From the NCBI GenBank assembly GCA_016199185.1, contig JACQHE010000046.1, positions 1 through 15,426 of the forward strand: a stretch of DNA of 15,426 nucleotides, in the 5' to 3' direction. Positions 1 through 5,597 of the stretch are shown in pieces. A program made the position numbers and the translations under genes. The number at the start of each line of letters is the position of its first letter. Positions within the stretch are counted from its first letter, which is position 1. The notes beneath the pieces were generated by a model, which saw only the letters and a list, made by a program, of their open reading frames with translations, did not search any database and was not told the origin of the DNA. Source of the DNA: Candidatus Gottesmanbacteria bacterium (GTDB lineage Bacteria > Patescibacteriota > Microgenomatia > UBA10105 > UBA927).

Positions 1-77
1 CTACAACACCTGGTGAACATCGTGTATCGGAGAGCCGGATGCGGGAAATTCGCTTGTCCGGTTCAATCGGGGGTTCC
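1..77 (+). mobile_element. 3' end of a group II intron (domain V)
   Basis: Positions 32-64 match a group II intron domain V: GAGCCGGA pairs with UCCGGUUC (8 bp, one G-U), then comes the asymmetric U / UUG bulge region, then GCGG / UCGC closed by a GAAA-type loop. The flanking sequence (CGTGTATCGGA before it, AATCGGGGG after it) also has the look of a bacterial group II intron end. The reverse transcriptase ORF and domains I-IV would lie upstream of the window. I cannot place domain VI or the 3' splice site with confidence, so the right limit is approximate. Confidence 0.6.
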
Positions 78-95
78 AAATATTTGTTAATATTT
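78..95 (+). other. AT-only hairpin before the first gene
   Basis: AAATATT and AATATTT pair perfectly (7 bp) around a TGTT loop. The hairpin lies between the intron domain V and the AGGAG ribosome-binding site at 96-100. It may be intron domain VI, part of the intron target, or a leader hairpin. The sequence does not decide which. Confidence 0.4.
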
Positions 96-106
96 AGGAG
101 TCAACC

Positions 107-448
107 ATGAAATCTCCAGATAAAGGCGTTGCTTATGTATGTGTCAATGGGGCACAAAGGAGTGTTGCTGCAAAAGACGCAGCTCGTGATAGGGGTCAAG
201 ATGCAATAGCAGCATCGATGAGACGCGTAGTTTCTTTAACTCCCGAGCAACTGGCTGCAGAAATTGGTGGTCGAAATGTTGTTGTGTTTGATGATGGTGG
301 TCCGCCAGAGTGGACAACGTTGCTTGCTAGAACGAAAGCGGCTCTCGATGCAGCGGGTATTCCTTATAATGTGACGGACCTGACAACTGAAATGTTAGCG
401 ACCGCTAAAGCTGGACAAGATCCGGCAGATTATTTCAATTTTGGCTAA
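107..448 (+). CDS. Small protein with CX5RS phosphatase-type loop
   Basis: This is a 113-residue protein. The start is well supported by AGGAG at 96-100, six bases before the ATG. Residues 7-19 are a short beta strand followed by CVNGAQRS, i.e. Cys12-X5-Arg18-Ser19. That is the phosphate-binding loop signature of low-molecular-weight tyrosine phosphatases and arsenate reductases, at the position it occupies there; it also fits the CxxGxxRS form of dual-specificity phosphatases. A helix follows (SVAAKDAARDRG). A second strand, VVVFDDGGPPEW near residues 58-69, carries acidic residues that might act as the general acid, but no canonical DP motif is evident. At 113 residues it is shorter than usual LMW-PTPs (about 150). 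It sits directly after a group II intron end and nine bases before the next ORF, so the two are probably co-transcribed. The enzymatic role is inferred from the motif only. Confidence 0.7.
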   Translation: MKSPDKGVAYVCVNGAQRSVAAKDAARDRGQDAIAASMRRVVSLTPEQLAAEIGGRNVVVFDDGGPPEWTTLLARTKAALDAAGIPYNVTDLTTEMLATAKAGQDPADYFNFG

Positions 449-457
449 CACAGCGCC

Positions 458-799
458 ATGCGAGAAATTCATATAGAAAGTGAAGGTAGACTGCTTATTT
501 CATTGAGTGGAAGTATTCATAGTTTGCTCCTTGCGACACAAGTTGGTCTTCCACAGCCTTTCGTTGAAAGTGTCGCAGAATCTTGTTGTGATCCAGACGC
601 GCTTACTTCAGGGCAATCGGGTGGCGTGCGTATTCCCGTAGAGGATGTTCCTCTCATACTTCTTGCTCTTGAAGCAGCGTTGGCTCAAGGTGCGCCAGGT
701 ATTGAGGGTGGACCATGGCTGTTTACGCGAGAGTCGGGTGTCAGCGCTGTTACCAGCCCAAGTGGCGTCACCGTGTCTGTCATCGAAAATCAGGAATAA
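458..799 (+). CDS. Hypothetical protein, 113 aa, downstream of CX5RS protein
   Basis: The family is not recognised. The ATG lies nine bases after the stop of the upstream gene, and no Shine-Dalgarno is seen in that gap, so translation may depend on the upstream gene. The protein is soluble: a beta-rich start (REIHIESEGRLLISL), a hydrophobic helix, a CC pair near residue 43, a helix PVEDVPLILLALEAAL, and a Ser/Val-rich end. No signal peptide or membrane segment is convincing. A perfect 14-bp hairpin (808-838) follows the stop at once and may end the transcript. The 113-residue length equals that of its neighbour by chance; the sequences are unrelated. Confidence 0.6.
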   Translation: MREIHIESEGRLLISLSGSIHSLLLATQVGLPQPFVESVAESCCDPDALTSGQSGGVRIPVEDVPLILLALEAALAQGAPGIEGGPWLFTRESGVSAVTSPSGVTVSVIENQE

Positions 800-807
800 G
801 CAAGTCA

Positions 808-838
808 TAGCTTCGCAAGGTAGCACCTTGCGAAGCTA
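808..838. repeat. Palindromic repeat (AGGT/ACCTTGC family)
   Basis: TAGCTTCGCAAGGT and its exact reverse complement (14 bp) surround a 3-nt loop, 8 bases after a stop codon. No T tract follows, so termination would be weak. The CACCTTGC / GCAAGG core recurs at 4866-4900, 11770-11805 and 11901-11915, which marks it as a dispersed repeat rather than a private terminator. Confidence 0.7.
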
Positions 839-866
839 ACCTTACTGCCGGTAGGCACGCCTTTAG

Positions 867-1001
867 TAAGAGTTCAGGAGTTGGCAAAATGCGCATCTCG
901 CGAGTCCCGCCGGGCGGGACGTGGCGATCTCTACGATATTATAGAGATTGCTTCGCTTGCGCTCGTAATGACAAAATGCGTATCGGGACTCTGAACTCTT
1001 A
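867..1001. repeat. MITE-like element with 11-bp terminal inverted repeats
   Basis: TAAGAGTTCAG at 867-877 and its exact reverse complement at 991-1001 bound a 135-bp segment. Inside are two hairpins: GTCCCGCC/GGCGGGAC at 904-920 and GCGATCTCTA/TAGAGATTGC at 924-951. There is also an internal near-repeat, CAAAATGCG(C/T)ATC, at both ends. The stretch GATTGCTTCGCTTGCGCTCG resembles a short dispersed repeat seen in many unrelated bacterial genomes. No protein is encoded, so the element would be non-autonomous. Confidence 0.6.
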
Positions 1002-1013
1002 CACCCATCTTAC

Positions 1014-1047
1014 GCCGGTTTGTCCCGCTAAGCGGGATCAAAGCGGC
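1014..1047. repeat. Imperfect hairpin with TCCCGC-TAA-GCGGGA core
   Basis: The arms GCCG.TTTG.TCCCGC and GCGGGA.CAAA.CGGC pair with small bulges. The same core palindrome recurs at 13204-13222 (CGTCCCGC-TTA-GCGGGACG). The rest of the 800-1222 spacer outside the listed repeats shows no convincing gene. A reading frame at 889-1227 is built largely from repeat sequence. Confidence 0.5.
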
Positions 1048-1222
1048 TTAGAGGGGTGGATACTCGGAACAATTCCGATTGTGAAGGGTATAGTATACAA
1101 TTTGTGCTATGGCAATGCCGAGTCAGGGTGCGTTCTCACGCTGATCGGATACCATAGGGGCGTTGTCAAGTTTTTCCAACCCGTGAACGGTTACTCCTTG
1201 AGCAGGGAAAAGGGTGGTATTG

Positions 1223-1228
1223 TATAGT
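1223..1228 (+). promoter_or_regulatory. -10 element TATAGT, leaderless spacing
   Basis: TATAGT ends six bases before the ATG at 1235, so the transcript would start at about the first base of the start codon. A possible -35 (TTGAGC, 1198-1203) lies 19 bases upstream, longer than ideal. Confidence 0.4.
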
Positions 1229-1234
1229 ATGCTT

Positions 1235-1554
1235 ATGAGCATAGAAGATGCTAGGATACCTTTAGATATGGGTGAGGTGATAGAGTTTTATGTTCCTGGA
1301 AGTCCTGCCGAGACCCAAGCGTCGTCGTCTAATTCGCGAAGCCTTAGGTGGGAGTGTTGATTTTCAGGCTAGACCTGCGACATCTGCAGGATATCGTCCT
1401 GGGGATGAATTTGTTTGTACGGATCACGAAACGATACTTTCCCTAACAGACCAACGGACACCGTCAGGAAGCAAAGTTTTGTGCTGACCTCGCCATAATC
1501 GCCGAAGACCCTGTCCTTCTTGCGTTGTATGAAGCGTATGGGCGTGGAGGTTAG
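1235..1554 (+). pseudogene. Small gene split across three frames
   Basis: Three consecutive reading frames look coding and together give a protein of about 105 residues. The first runs from ATG 1235 (MSIEDARIPLDMGEVIEF...), promoter-proximal, and ends at a TGA at 1358-1360. The second (1290-1487) carries a basic then mixed segment (RPKRRRLIREALGGSVDFQ) through ILSLTDQ. The third is open from 1447 to the TAG at 1552-1554 and reads HRQEAKFCADLAIIAEDP and on to ALYEAYGRGG. The third segment is not preceded by a start codon, so it makes sense only as the C-terminus of the second. Two +1-type shifts would join all three. The gene may be truly broken or may carry two assembly errors. No family is recognised. 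The 1555-1680 spacer holds nothing clear. Confidence 0.4.
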
Positions 1555-1681
1555 TAGAACGTGAATCTTCACCCCTCGGCCTGCTTGCCTGCCTGTCCGT
1601 AGCATCCAGCGAAGGAGGGCCATGGCATGAATTTGTCAAACCCTTTCGTCCCCTCGCCATCGACACCCCGCGCCCATGATT

Positions 1682-1690
1682 TGATATAAT
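1682..1690 (+). promoter_or_regulatory. Extended -10 (TGA-TATAAT), leaderless spacing
   Basis: A consensus TATAAT at 1685-1690, preceded by TGn, ends eight bases before the ATG at 1699. No Shine-Dalgarno exists in the gap. Confidence 0.65.
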
Positions 1691-1698
1691 ACGCTCAT

Positions 1699-1959
1699 AT
1701 GGATAATGCACAAATGATGGAATTACTTTGCCAATTGAACAATGGAAAAGTTTCGGGTGATGAGTGGAGGAGCAAGCTACGGGAACTTTCTGAGCAAATA
1801 CCAGATGCTGAGATTCGTTCAGCAATGTCAGTACTGCAACGTATGATTCATAATCCTTCTGACCCCGATTCAATACCCGCCGGGGACGAGCCTCCTGGAG
1901 CTCATGGACTCTTGCATGAGTTAGTCGTGAGAGCGATGTCCTCTGTAGAGAGAGAATAA
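1699..1959 (+). CDS. Hypothetical protein, 86 aa
   Basis: The family is not recognised. The start is chosen because a consensus extended -10 lies eight bases upstream. Residues 1-35 and 38-52 look like amphipathic helices (MDNAQMMELLCQLNN; DAEIRSAMSVLQRMIH). A Pro/Gly/Asp-rich loop follows (PSDPDSIPAGDEPPGAHG), then a last helix LLHELVVRAMSSVERE. The protein is small, acidic and soluble. The gene stands alone with its own promoter, as do several genes of this island. Confidence 0.6.
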   Translation: MDNAQMMELLCQLNNGKVSGDEWRSKLRELSEQIPDAEIRSAMSVLQRMIHNPSDPDSIPAGDEPPGAHGLLHELVVRAMSSVERE

Positions 1960-1978
1960 AAGCGCTCTGCGCGCGTTG

Positions 1979-2000
1979 CACCCGCCGGGTGGGTTACGCC
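1979..2000. repeat. CACCCGCCGGGTG palindrome next to GGTTACGCC, copy 1
   Basis: The 13-bp palindrome CACCCGCCGGGTG (1979-1991) is followed directly by GGTTACGCC (1992-2000). Both motifs recur at 2353-2376, in the opposite order, in the next spacer. The remainder of 1960-2110 holds no gene that I can see. Confidence 0.5.
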
Positions 2001-2110
2001 TGCTGCGGCTGGGTTGGTCAGACACTGTGTACGCTGCTGGGACGCGCCTCCCGCCGGCGTGAGACAGCGAATTTTCGCGTAATGCGAGTTCATAAGAGAG
2101 TGTCTTTATC

Positions 2111-2338
2111 ATGGAAGGAGTTTCAGCAGGCTTGACAGAGGAGCTACTGTTTGGTTCCGATGCGGCAGAAAAATTTATCCTGGACCAGCAAAGAGAGTGG
2201 GAACTTGCGGTAAGCCGTATAGATATACCCCCTGTTGTTGCCCGAGCGCAAATCGATGCTATCCTTCGCGAAGAGTTTCCGGACTACCTGGCCCAAAGAG
2301 CTGCGGCGAGAACCTGTGGACTTATGAAAATTATATAA
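2111..2338 (+). CDS. Hypothetical protein, 75 aa
   Basis: The family is not recognised. The protein is mostly helical and charged (EELLFGSDAAEKFILDQQRE; VARAQIDAILREEFPDYLAQ) and has no signal or membrane segment. The start is the first ATG of the frame. A purine stretch AAGAGAG lies about 11 bases upstream, a poor Shine-Dalgarno, and no -10 sits at the leaderless position. An AAGGAG lies just inside the frame (2114-2119), so a downstream TTG start is possible. Confidence 0.5.
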   Translation: MEGVSAGLTEELLFGSDAAEKFILDQQREWELAVSRIDIPPVVARAQIDAILREEFPDYLAQRAAARTCGLMKII

Positions 2339-2352
2339 GTTGATTCTTTCAA

Positions 2353-2376
2353 GGTTACGCCTCCACCCGCCGGGTG
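2353..2376. repeat. GGTTACGCC + CACCCGCCGGGTG, copy 2
   Basis: GGTTACGCC (2353-2361) is followed after two bases by CACCCGCCGGGTG (2364-2376). These are the two motifs found at 1979-2000, here in swapped order. Both copies lie 15-20 bases downstream of a small gene. Confidence 0.5.
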
Positions 2377-2437
2377 AAGTATGCCTTATGTTTTTCAACA
2401 TGCACGGTTTGATACGTTTTGACTCTATCATCCACGC

Positions 2438-2471
2438 TTGACAAAATTACGCCATGGTGTAATTTTGTCAA
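2438..2471. promoter_or_regulatory. 34-bp palindrome over a possible promoter
   Basis: TTGACAAAATTAC (2438-2450) and GTAATTTTGTCAA (2459-2471) are exact reverse complements, and the centre GCCATGGT is itself nearly palindromic. The left arm begins with a perfect -35 (TTGACA). TAATTT at 2460-2465 lies 16 bases later as a possible -10, giving a start about 15-20 bases before the ATG at 2488. This fits an operator overlapping a promoter. It could equally be another inserted palindrome of the kind common in this window. Confidence 0.45.
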
Positions 2472-2487
2472 AAAACCATTGACGACT

Positions 2488-2757
2488 ATGCCAAAAATTG
2501 ACGAGGGTGGTCATATTCCCTCCAACGAGGCCATTTCAGAAGCATCCGTACGAGCAAATCTGGAAGTCTTGCTCGCGTCGTTGAAAGAATCGCCGCAGGA
2601 TTGCGGTGTCTACCGCGCGGTTATTACGGGAGTGGAGGGATATTATGGTAGTCCGTTTGCCGGTATGGCTGGTGAATTTGTGATCGAAGCCGACCGTATC
2701 CACAGGGAAGGCATGGGTGATCTGTGGCAGCACGTCCCCGGATGCCCATTGGGGTAA
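2488..2757 (+). CDS. Hypothetical protein, 89 aa
   Basis: The family is not recognised. I prefer the ATG at 2488 to a TTG at 2419, because the longer version would translate the 34-bp palindrome. The protein begins MPKIDEGGHIPSNEAISEAS, followed by a helix (VRANLEVLLASLKE), then CGVYRAVITGVEGYYGSPF, which looks like a beta-strand pair, and FVIEADRIHREGMGDLWQHV. It is soluble, with no signal peptide. No Shine-Dalgarno is visible. Confidence 0.5.
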   Translation: MPKIDEGGHIPSNEAISEASVRANLEVLLASLKESPQDCGVYRAVITGVEGYYGSPFAGMAGEFVIEADRIHREGMGDLWQHVPGCPLG

Positions 2758-2841
2758 GAATAGCTTCACAGGATCTCCTCCCGGTCACGCGACCAGTAGC
2801 TTTCTCGCCATCGGCACCCACACCGGAGGTGTATTGACGTG

Positions 2842-2850
2842 TGCTATACT
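2842..2850 (+). promoter_or_regulatory. Extended -10 (TGC-TATACT), leaderless spacing
   Basis: TATACT at 2845-2850 with an upstream TGn ends eight bases before the ATG at 2859. There is no Shine-Dalgarno. Confidence 0.6.
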
Positions 2851-2858
2851 ACCCCTAT

Positions 2859-3143
2859 ATGTACAACTGGTCTCATATCGACGAGGCGGCCATGAAGAAG
2901 GCGGATCCGGAGAAGTACCGCCTCTGGCGGATTGCTGCGATCATAGAAGCTGATTGCACGGATGAAAAACTTGACCGGCAAGAAGTCAAAGCCGCCTGGC
3001 CCCATATCAAAGACGAGATTGACCCGTGGACGCGTCGGGCGATAGAATATGTCTTATGGGGTACTACATCCTCACTCCCCGCCAATCTTACCTGGTGGAA
3101 CAAGCGGCCAAAAACGACGAGCTCACTCGTTGGTACTACCTGA
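2859..3143 (+). CDS. AbiEi-position / antitoxin-like partner of AbiEii-type protein
   Basis: The protein has 94 residues from the ATG; an in-frame GTG at 2841 lies within the -10 and is unlikely. The first ~68 residues (MYNWSHIDEAAMKKADPEKY ... EVKAAWPHIKDEIDPWTRRA ... YVLWG) match, as I remember it, the small protein that commonly precedes AbiEii-like nucleotidyltransferase genes in Patescibacteria and ends in an LW-type motif. Here the frame runs on for 26 more residues (TTSSLPANLTWWNKRPKTTS...) inside the toxin gene, which starts at 3056. The tail does not look conserved, so the original stop may have been lost. The overlap with the downstream gene implies coupled translation. The antitoxin role is inferred from position. 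Confidence 0.6.
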   Translation: MYNWSHIDEAAMKKADPEKYRLWRIAAIIEADCTDEKLDRQEVKAAWPHIKDEIDPWTRRAIEYVLWGTTSSLPANLTWWNKRPKTTSSLVGTT

Positions 3144-3612
3144 CGGGCGGTACGGCACTTTCGGAATTTTATCTTCATCATCGGCTTTCAGAAGATATAG
3201 ATTTTTTTACGAGAAGTGAAGTGTACCAGGTGAAGTGATCAAGGTTGATTTCAACGAGTATGATTTTCCACAAGTTGAGCAAGGACGTATGTTTGGAATG
3301 TTGAACGTGGACAGTGAGTTTGATATAGCCATCAATAAGCTCTATACGCTTTTTTCGCGGCATAAAGCCCGCGATTACGTGGATTTGTATATGCTTTTAT
3401 CTCAGGAGTATTATTCCATGGAACAGCTTGTCGCACGGATACCGGACAAATTCGGATCCGAGTTGCCCACGGATTTGACCATTATGCGGGCGTATCTTGC
3501 GGTTCAGGACCTCACGGATTATCCAACCATGCTCGTGCCGTTTGACAAGGCCGCGATGATTGATTTTTATCTGGGTGAAGCCAAACGCATCGGGCAGCGT
3601 CTATTCCGGTAA
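3056..3612 (+). pseudogene. AbiEii/AbiGii-type nucleotidyltransferase, internally deleted
   Basis: The N-terminal half starts at ATG 3056 (MGYYILTPRQSYLVEQAAKN). It contains the nucleotidyltransferase core LTGGTALSEFYLHHRLSEDI-DFF, with the GG...S motif and the D-x-D metal ligands, then hits a TGA at 3236-3238 after SEVYQVK. The C-terminal half is open in another frame from about 3234 to 3612 (VIKVDFNEYDFPQ ... FDIAINKLYTLFSRHKARDY-VDLYMLL). It matches the conserved C-terminal part of the same family (DIA.NKL, RDYVDLY). In the family these halves are joined by roughly 60-70 residues, missing here. At the junction GTGAAGTG occurs twice, 14 bp apart, consistent with deletion between short direct repeats. 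Family members act as toxins in abortive-infection systems by modifying nucleic acid; this copy should be inactive. Confidence 0.7.
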
Positions 3613-3625
3613 TGAGAGAGTACGC

Positions 3626-3631
3626 TATAAT
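3626..3631 (+). promoter_or_regulatory. -10 TATAAT, leaderless spacing for lepA
   Basis: A consensus TATAAT ends six bases before the lepA ATG at 3638. No Shine-Dalgarno or clear -35 is seen. Confidence 0.55.
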
Positions 3632-3637
3632 CCGCTC

Positions 3638-5596
3638 ATGTCCCAGAGTCGCATCAGAAACTTCTGTGTCATCGCCCACATTGATCACGGCAAATCTACG
3701 CTTTGTGATCGGCTTCTCGAGCTGACCGGCACCGTCACGAAGCGCGATATGCAGGAGCAAATGCTCGACAGTAATCCCATCGAACGCGAGCGGGGGATTA
3801 CCATTAAACTGGCACCTGTCCGTATGACGTACAGGGCCAGAATGACAAATGACAAATTTCAAATGACAAATAAAAACATATTTGAAATTGGAAATTTGAC
3901 ATTTGACATTTCAGATTCAGAATTCATTCTGAATCTGATAGATACCCCGGGGCATGTAGATTTTAGTTATGAAGTGAGCCGCAGTCTCGCTGCCTGCGAA
4001 GGCGCACTTCTCGTCGTTGATGCTACCCAGGGCGTCCAGGCCCAGACCATCGCCAACCTCGCGGCTGCCCGCAAAGCCGGCCTCACCATCATCCCGGCCA
4101 TCAATAAAATAGACATGCCGCATGCACGGATAAGTGAATGCGTGAATGAGTTATGCGGGATGGGTTTTAAGAAAGAGGAGATGCTTCAGATTTCAGCAAA
4201 AACGGGTCAGAACGTAGAACGCGTACTCGATGCGATTATTGAGGGGATTCCGCCGCCCCATGGTGAGCCTGCCGAACCACTGCGCGCCCTCGTCTTCTCC
4301 TCCCACTACGACCCCCACAAAGGAGTGGTCGTGTTTGTACGGGTAGTGGATGGAGAGATTAGCCTCGAAGGGTCTCACCCTTCGAGGCTACGGTTCCTGG
4401 CATCTGGCTCCGAGGCGACCCCGATAGAAGTGGGATACTTTAATCCACAAATGCTCCCTTCTGATGGATTACGAACCGGTGAAGTAGGGTATATCGCAAC
4501 AGGGTTAAAGGATATCCGCCTCGCCAAGGTTGGCGATACCGTCACGTTCCAACCCATTCACCCATTCACCCATTCACCCGTCACTCCGTTGCCCGGCTAC
4601 CACGAGCCCAAGCCCATGGTGTTTTTAGGATTGTTTCCGATCGATGCTTCCGAGTATCAGGGGAGCCGCGAGGCTATGGAAAAGTTGCGCCTTTCTGACA
4701 GTGCATTCACATTCCGTCCTATATCATCGGCGGCCTTGGGCAACGGCTTTCACTGCGGATTCTTAGGCCTCTTGCACGCGGAAATCGTTGCTGAGCGCTT
4801 GAGTCGTGAATTTGATTTAAACATGATTGCAACCGCCCCGAGCGTGGAATATCAAATTAGCCTCAAAAGGTCTCACCTTGCGAGGCAAGGTGAGACCTTT
4901 CAAGTCATTCAGTCAGCCACCGAGTTTCCCGACCCGTCGGTGATTGAAGAAGTCAAAGAGCCGATTATGCAGGTCAAAATTTTTACACCGAAAAAATACA
5001 TCGGGGCCGTCATGCAGCTTGCCCAGGAGAAGAGGGGAGAGTATGTTGATATGAAATATTTCAATAACGCCCCCCAACCCCCTCTTTCGCAAAGAGGGGG
5101 AGAGGGGGAGTTATCCTCTCTTGTCGAGCTTACCTATCTCATGCCTCTTGCCGATATGATCATTGATTTTTTTGACCGGCTTAAAAGCGTGTCGGAGGGC
5201 TATGCAAGTTTGGACTATGAGTTCTTTGAGTTTCAGGCCGTCGATGTGGTTAAAATCGATATCCTTGTCAATCATGAAAAAGTCGATGCGCTGTCGCTTC
5301 TTTCGGTTGAAGACCAAGCCCAGCGCCGCGGGAGAGAAATCGTCGAGCGCTTAGCAGAAGTGATACCACGGCAGCAATTTACCATTCCCCTCCAAGCCGC
5401 TATAGGAGGACACATCATCGCCCGTGCTGATGTGAAAGCCTTCCGTAAAGACGTCACCCAAAAGCTCTACGGCGGCGATAGGACGCGCAAAGACAAGCTC
5501 CTCAAAAAGCAGAAGAAAGGTAAGGAGCGTATGAAAATGGTAGGAAATGTCCAAATACCGCAGACGGCCTTCTTTGAAGTACTCAAACGAACGTAA
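3638..5596 (+). CDS. lepA: Elongation factor 4 (LepA) with five in-frame inserts
   Basis: This translational GTPase binds the ribosome and aids elongation and initiation-complex maturation. The start at 3638 gives MSQSRIRNFCVIAHIDHGKS, aligning with known LepA N-termini; an upstream in-frame start would add 26 unrelated residues. Visible motifs are G1 AHIDHGKST (13-21), switch I RERGIT (50-55), G3 DTPGH (102-106), G4 NKID (156-159), GFRCGFLGLLH-like GFHCGFLGLLHAEI, and the LepA-specific C-terminus YGGD-RTRKDKLLKKQKKGK. The protein has 652 residues against about 600 usually. Compared with E. coli LepA as I remember it, extra segments occur near residues 67-100, 241-251, 305-315, 410-421 and 476-492. 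Each coincides with a palindrome or tandem repeat in the DNA. All canonical motifs remain intact, so the protein is probably functional. The stop codon faces the convergent protease gene with one base between them. Confidence 0.97.
   Translation: MSQSRIRNFCVIAHIDHGKSTLCDRLLELTGTVTKRDMQEQMLDSNPIERERGITIKLAPVRMTYRARMTNDKFQMTNKNIFEIGNLTFDISDSEFILNLIDTPGHVDFSYEVSRSLAACEGALLVVDATQGVQAQTIANLAAARKAGLTIIPAINKIDMPHARISECVNELCGMGFKKEEMLQISAKTGQNVERVLDAIIEGIPPPHGEPAEPLRALVFSSHYDPHKGVVVFVRVVDGEISLEGSHPSRLRFLASGSEATPIEVGYFNPQMLPSDGLRTGEVGYIATGLKDIRLAKVGDTVTFQPIHPFTHSPVTPLPGYHEPKPMVFLGLFPIDASEYQGSREAMEKLRLSDSAFTFRPISSAALGNGFHCGFLGLLHAEIVAERLSREFDLNMIATAPSVEYQISLKRSHLARQGETFQVIQSATEFPDPSVIEEVKEPIMQVKIFTPKKYIGAVMQLAQEKRGEYVDMKYFNNAPQPPLSQRGGEGELSSLVELTYLMPLADMIIDFFDRLKSVSEGYASLDYEFFEFQAVDVVKIDILVNHEKVDALSLLSVEDQAQRRGREIVERLAEVIPRQQFTIPLQAAIGGHIIARADVKAFRKDVTQKLYGGDRTRKDKLLKKQKKGKERMKMVGNVQIPQTAFFEVLKRT
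3838..3938. repeat. In-frame repeat 1 in lepA: ATGACAA heptamers plus 13-bp palindrome
   Basis: AATGACAAATGACAAATTTC on the left is mirrored by GAAATTTGACATTTGACATT-type sequence on the right (3887-3912), an imperfect inverted repeat. It is followed by a perfect 13-bp palindrome TCAGATTCAGAAT / ATTCTGAATCTGA (3911-3938) with a 2-nt loop. The segment is translated as about 23 extra residues between switch I and the DTPGH motif. Confidence 0.75.
4360..4390. repeat. In-frame repeat 2 in lepA: 13-bp palindrome
   Basis: TAGCCTCGAAGGG and its exact reverse complement surround TCTCA. The element encodes part of LEGSHPSRLRF in domain II, about four residues longer than expected. Its left half (AGCCTC.AA.GGTCTCACC) is shared with the repeat at 4859-4900. 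Confidence 0.75.
4552..4582. repeat. In-frame repeat 3 in lepA: ACCCATTC octamers
   Basis: Three tandem ACCCATTC units are followed by a degenerate fourth (ACCCGTC). They encode PIHPFTHSPV, about five residues more than expected, just before the LPGY motif. Confidence 0.75.
4859..4900. repeat. In-frame repeat 4 in lepA: 15-bp palindrome
   Basis: AAAGGTCTCACCTTG (4866-4880) and CAAGGTGAGACCTTT (4886-4900) are exact reverse complements around CGAGG. The segment encodes RSHLARQGETF, about seven residues more than expected. It belongs to the same family as 4360-4390, 808-838 and 11770-11805. Confidence 0.8.
5064..5114. repeat. In-frame repeat 5 in lepA: C/G-rich palindrome, 51 bp
   Basis: The element is bounded by ATAAC and GTTAT. 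Its inner stem CCCCCTCTTT / AAAGAGGGGG (5078-5087 and 5091-5100) closes on CGC, with a second C5/G5 pair outside. It is 51 bp long and the protein gains 17 residues (APQPPLSQRGGEGELSS) at exactly this point. Similar C/G palindromes are usually intergenic in other bacteria. Confidence 0.8.
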
Positions 5597-5597
5597 G

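Noticed and set aside
889..1227. 112-residue + strand reading frame
   Set aside because: Its first 40 codons are the MITE-like element and the TCCCGC hairpin. It has no ribosome-binding site or leaderless -10, and the protein looks random.
107..2488. Integron cassette array with attC sites
   Set aside because: No GTTRRRY / RYYYAAC core-site pairs were found in the spacers, and no integrase is in the window. The cassette-like layout is kept only as an inference.
3560..3637. Upstream in-frame start for lepA
   Set aside because: The extra 26 residues overlap the end of the AbiEii remnant and are absent from LepA proteins. The ATG at 3638 has a TATAAT six bases upstream.
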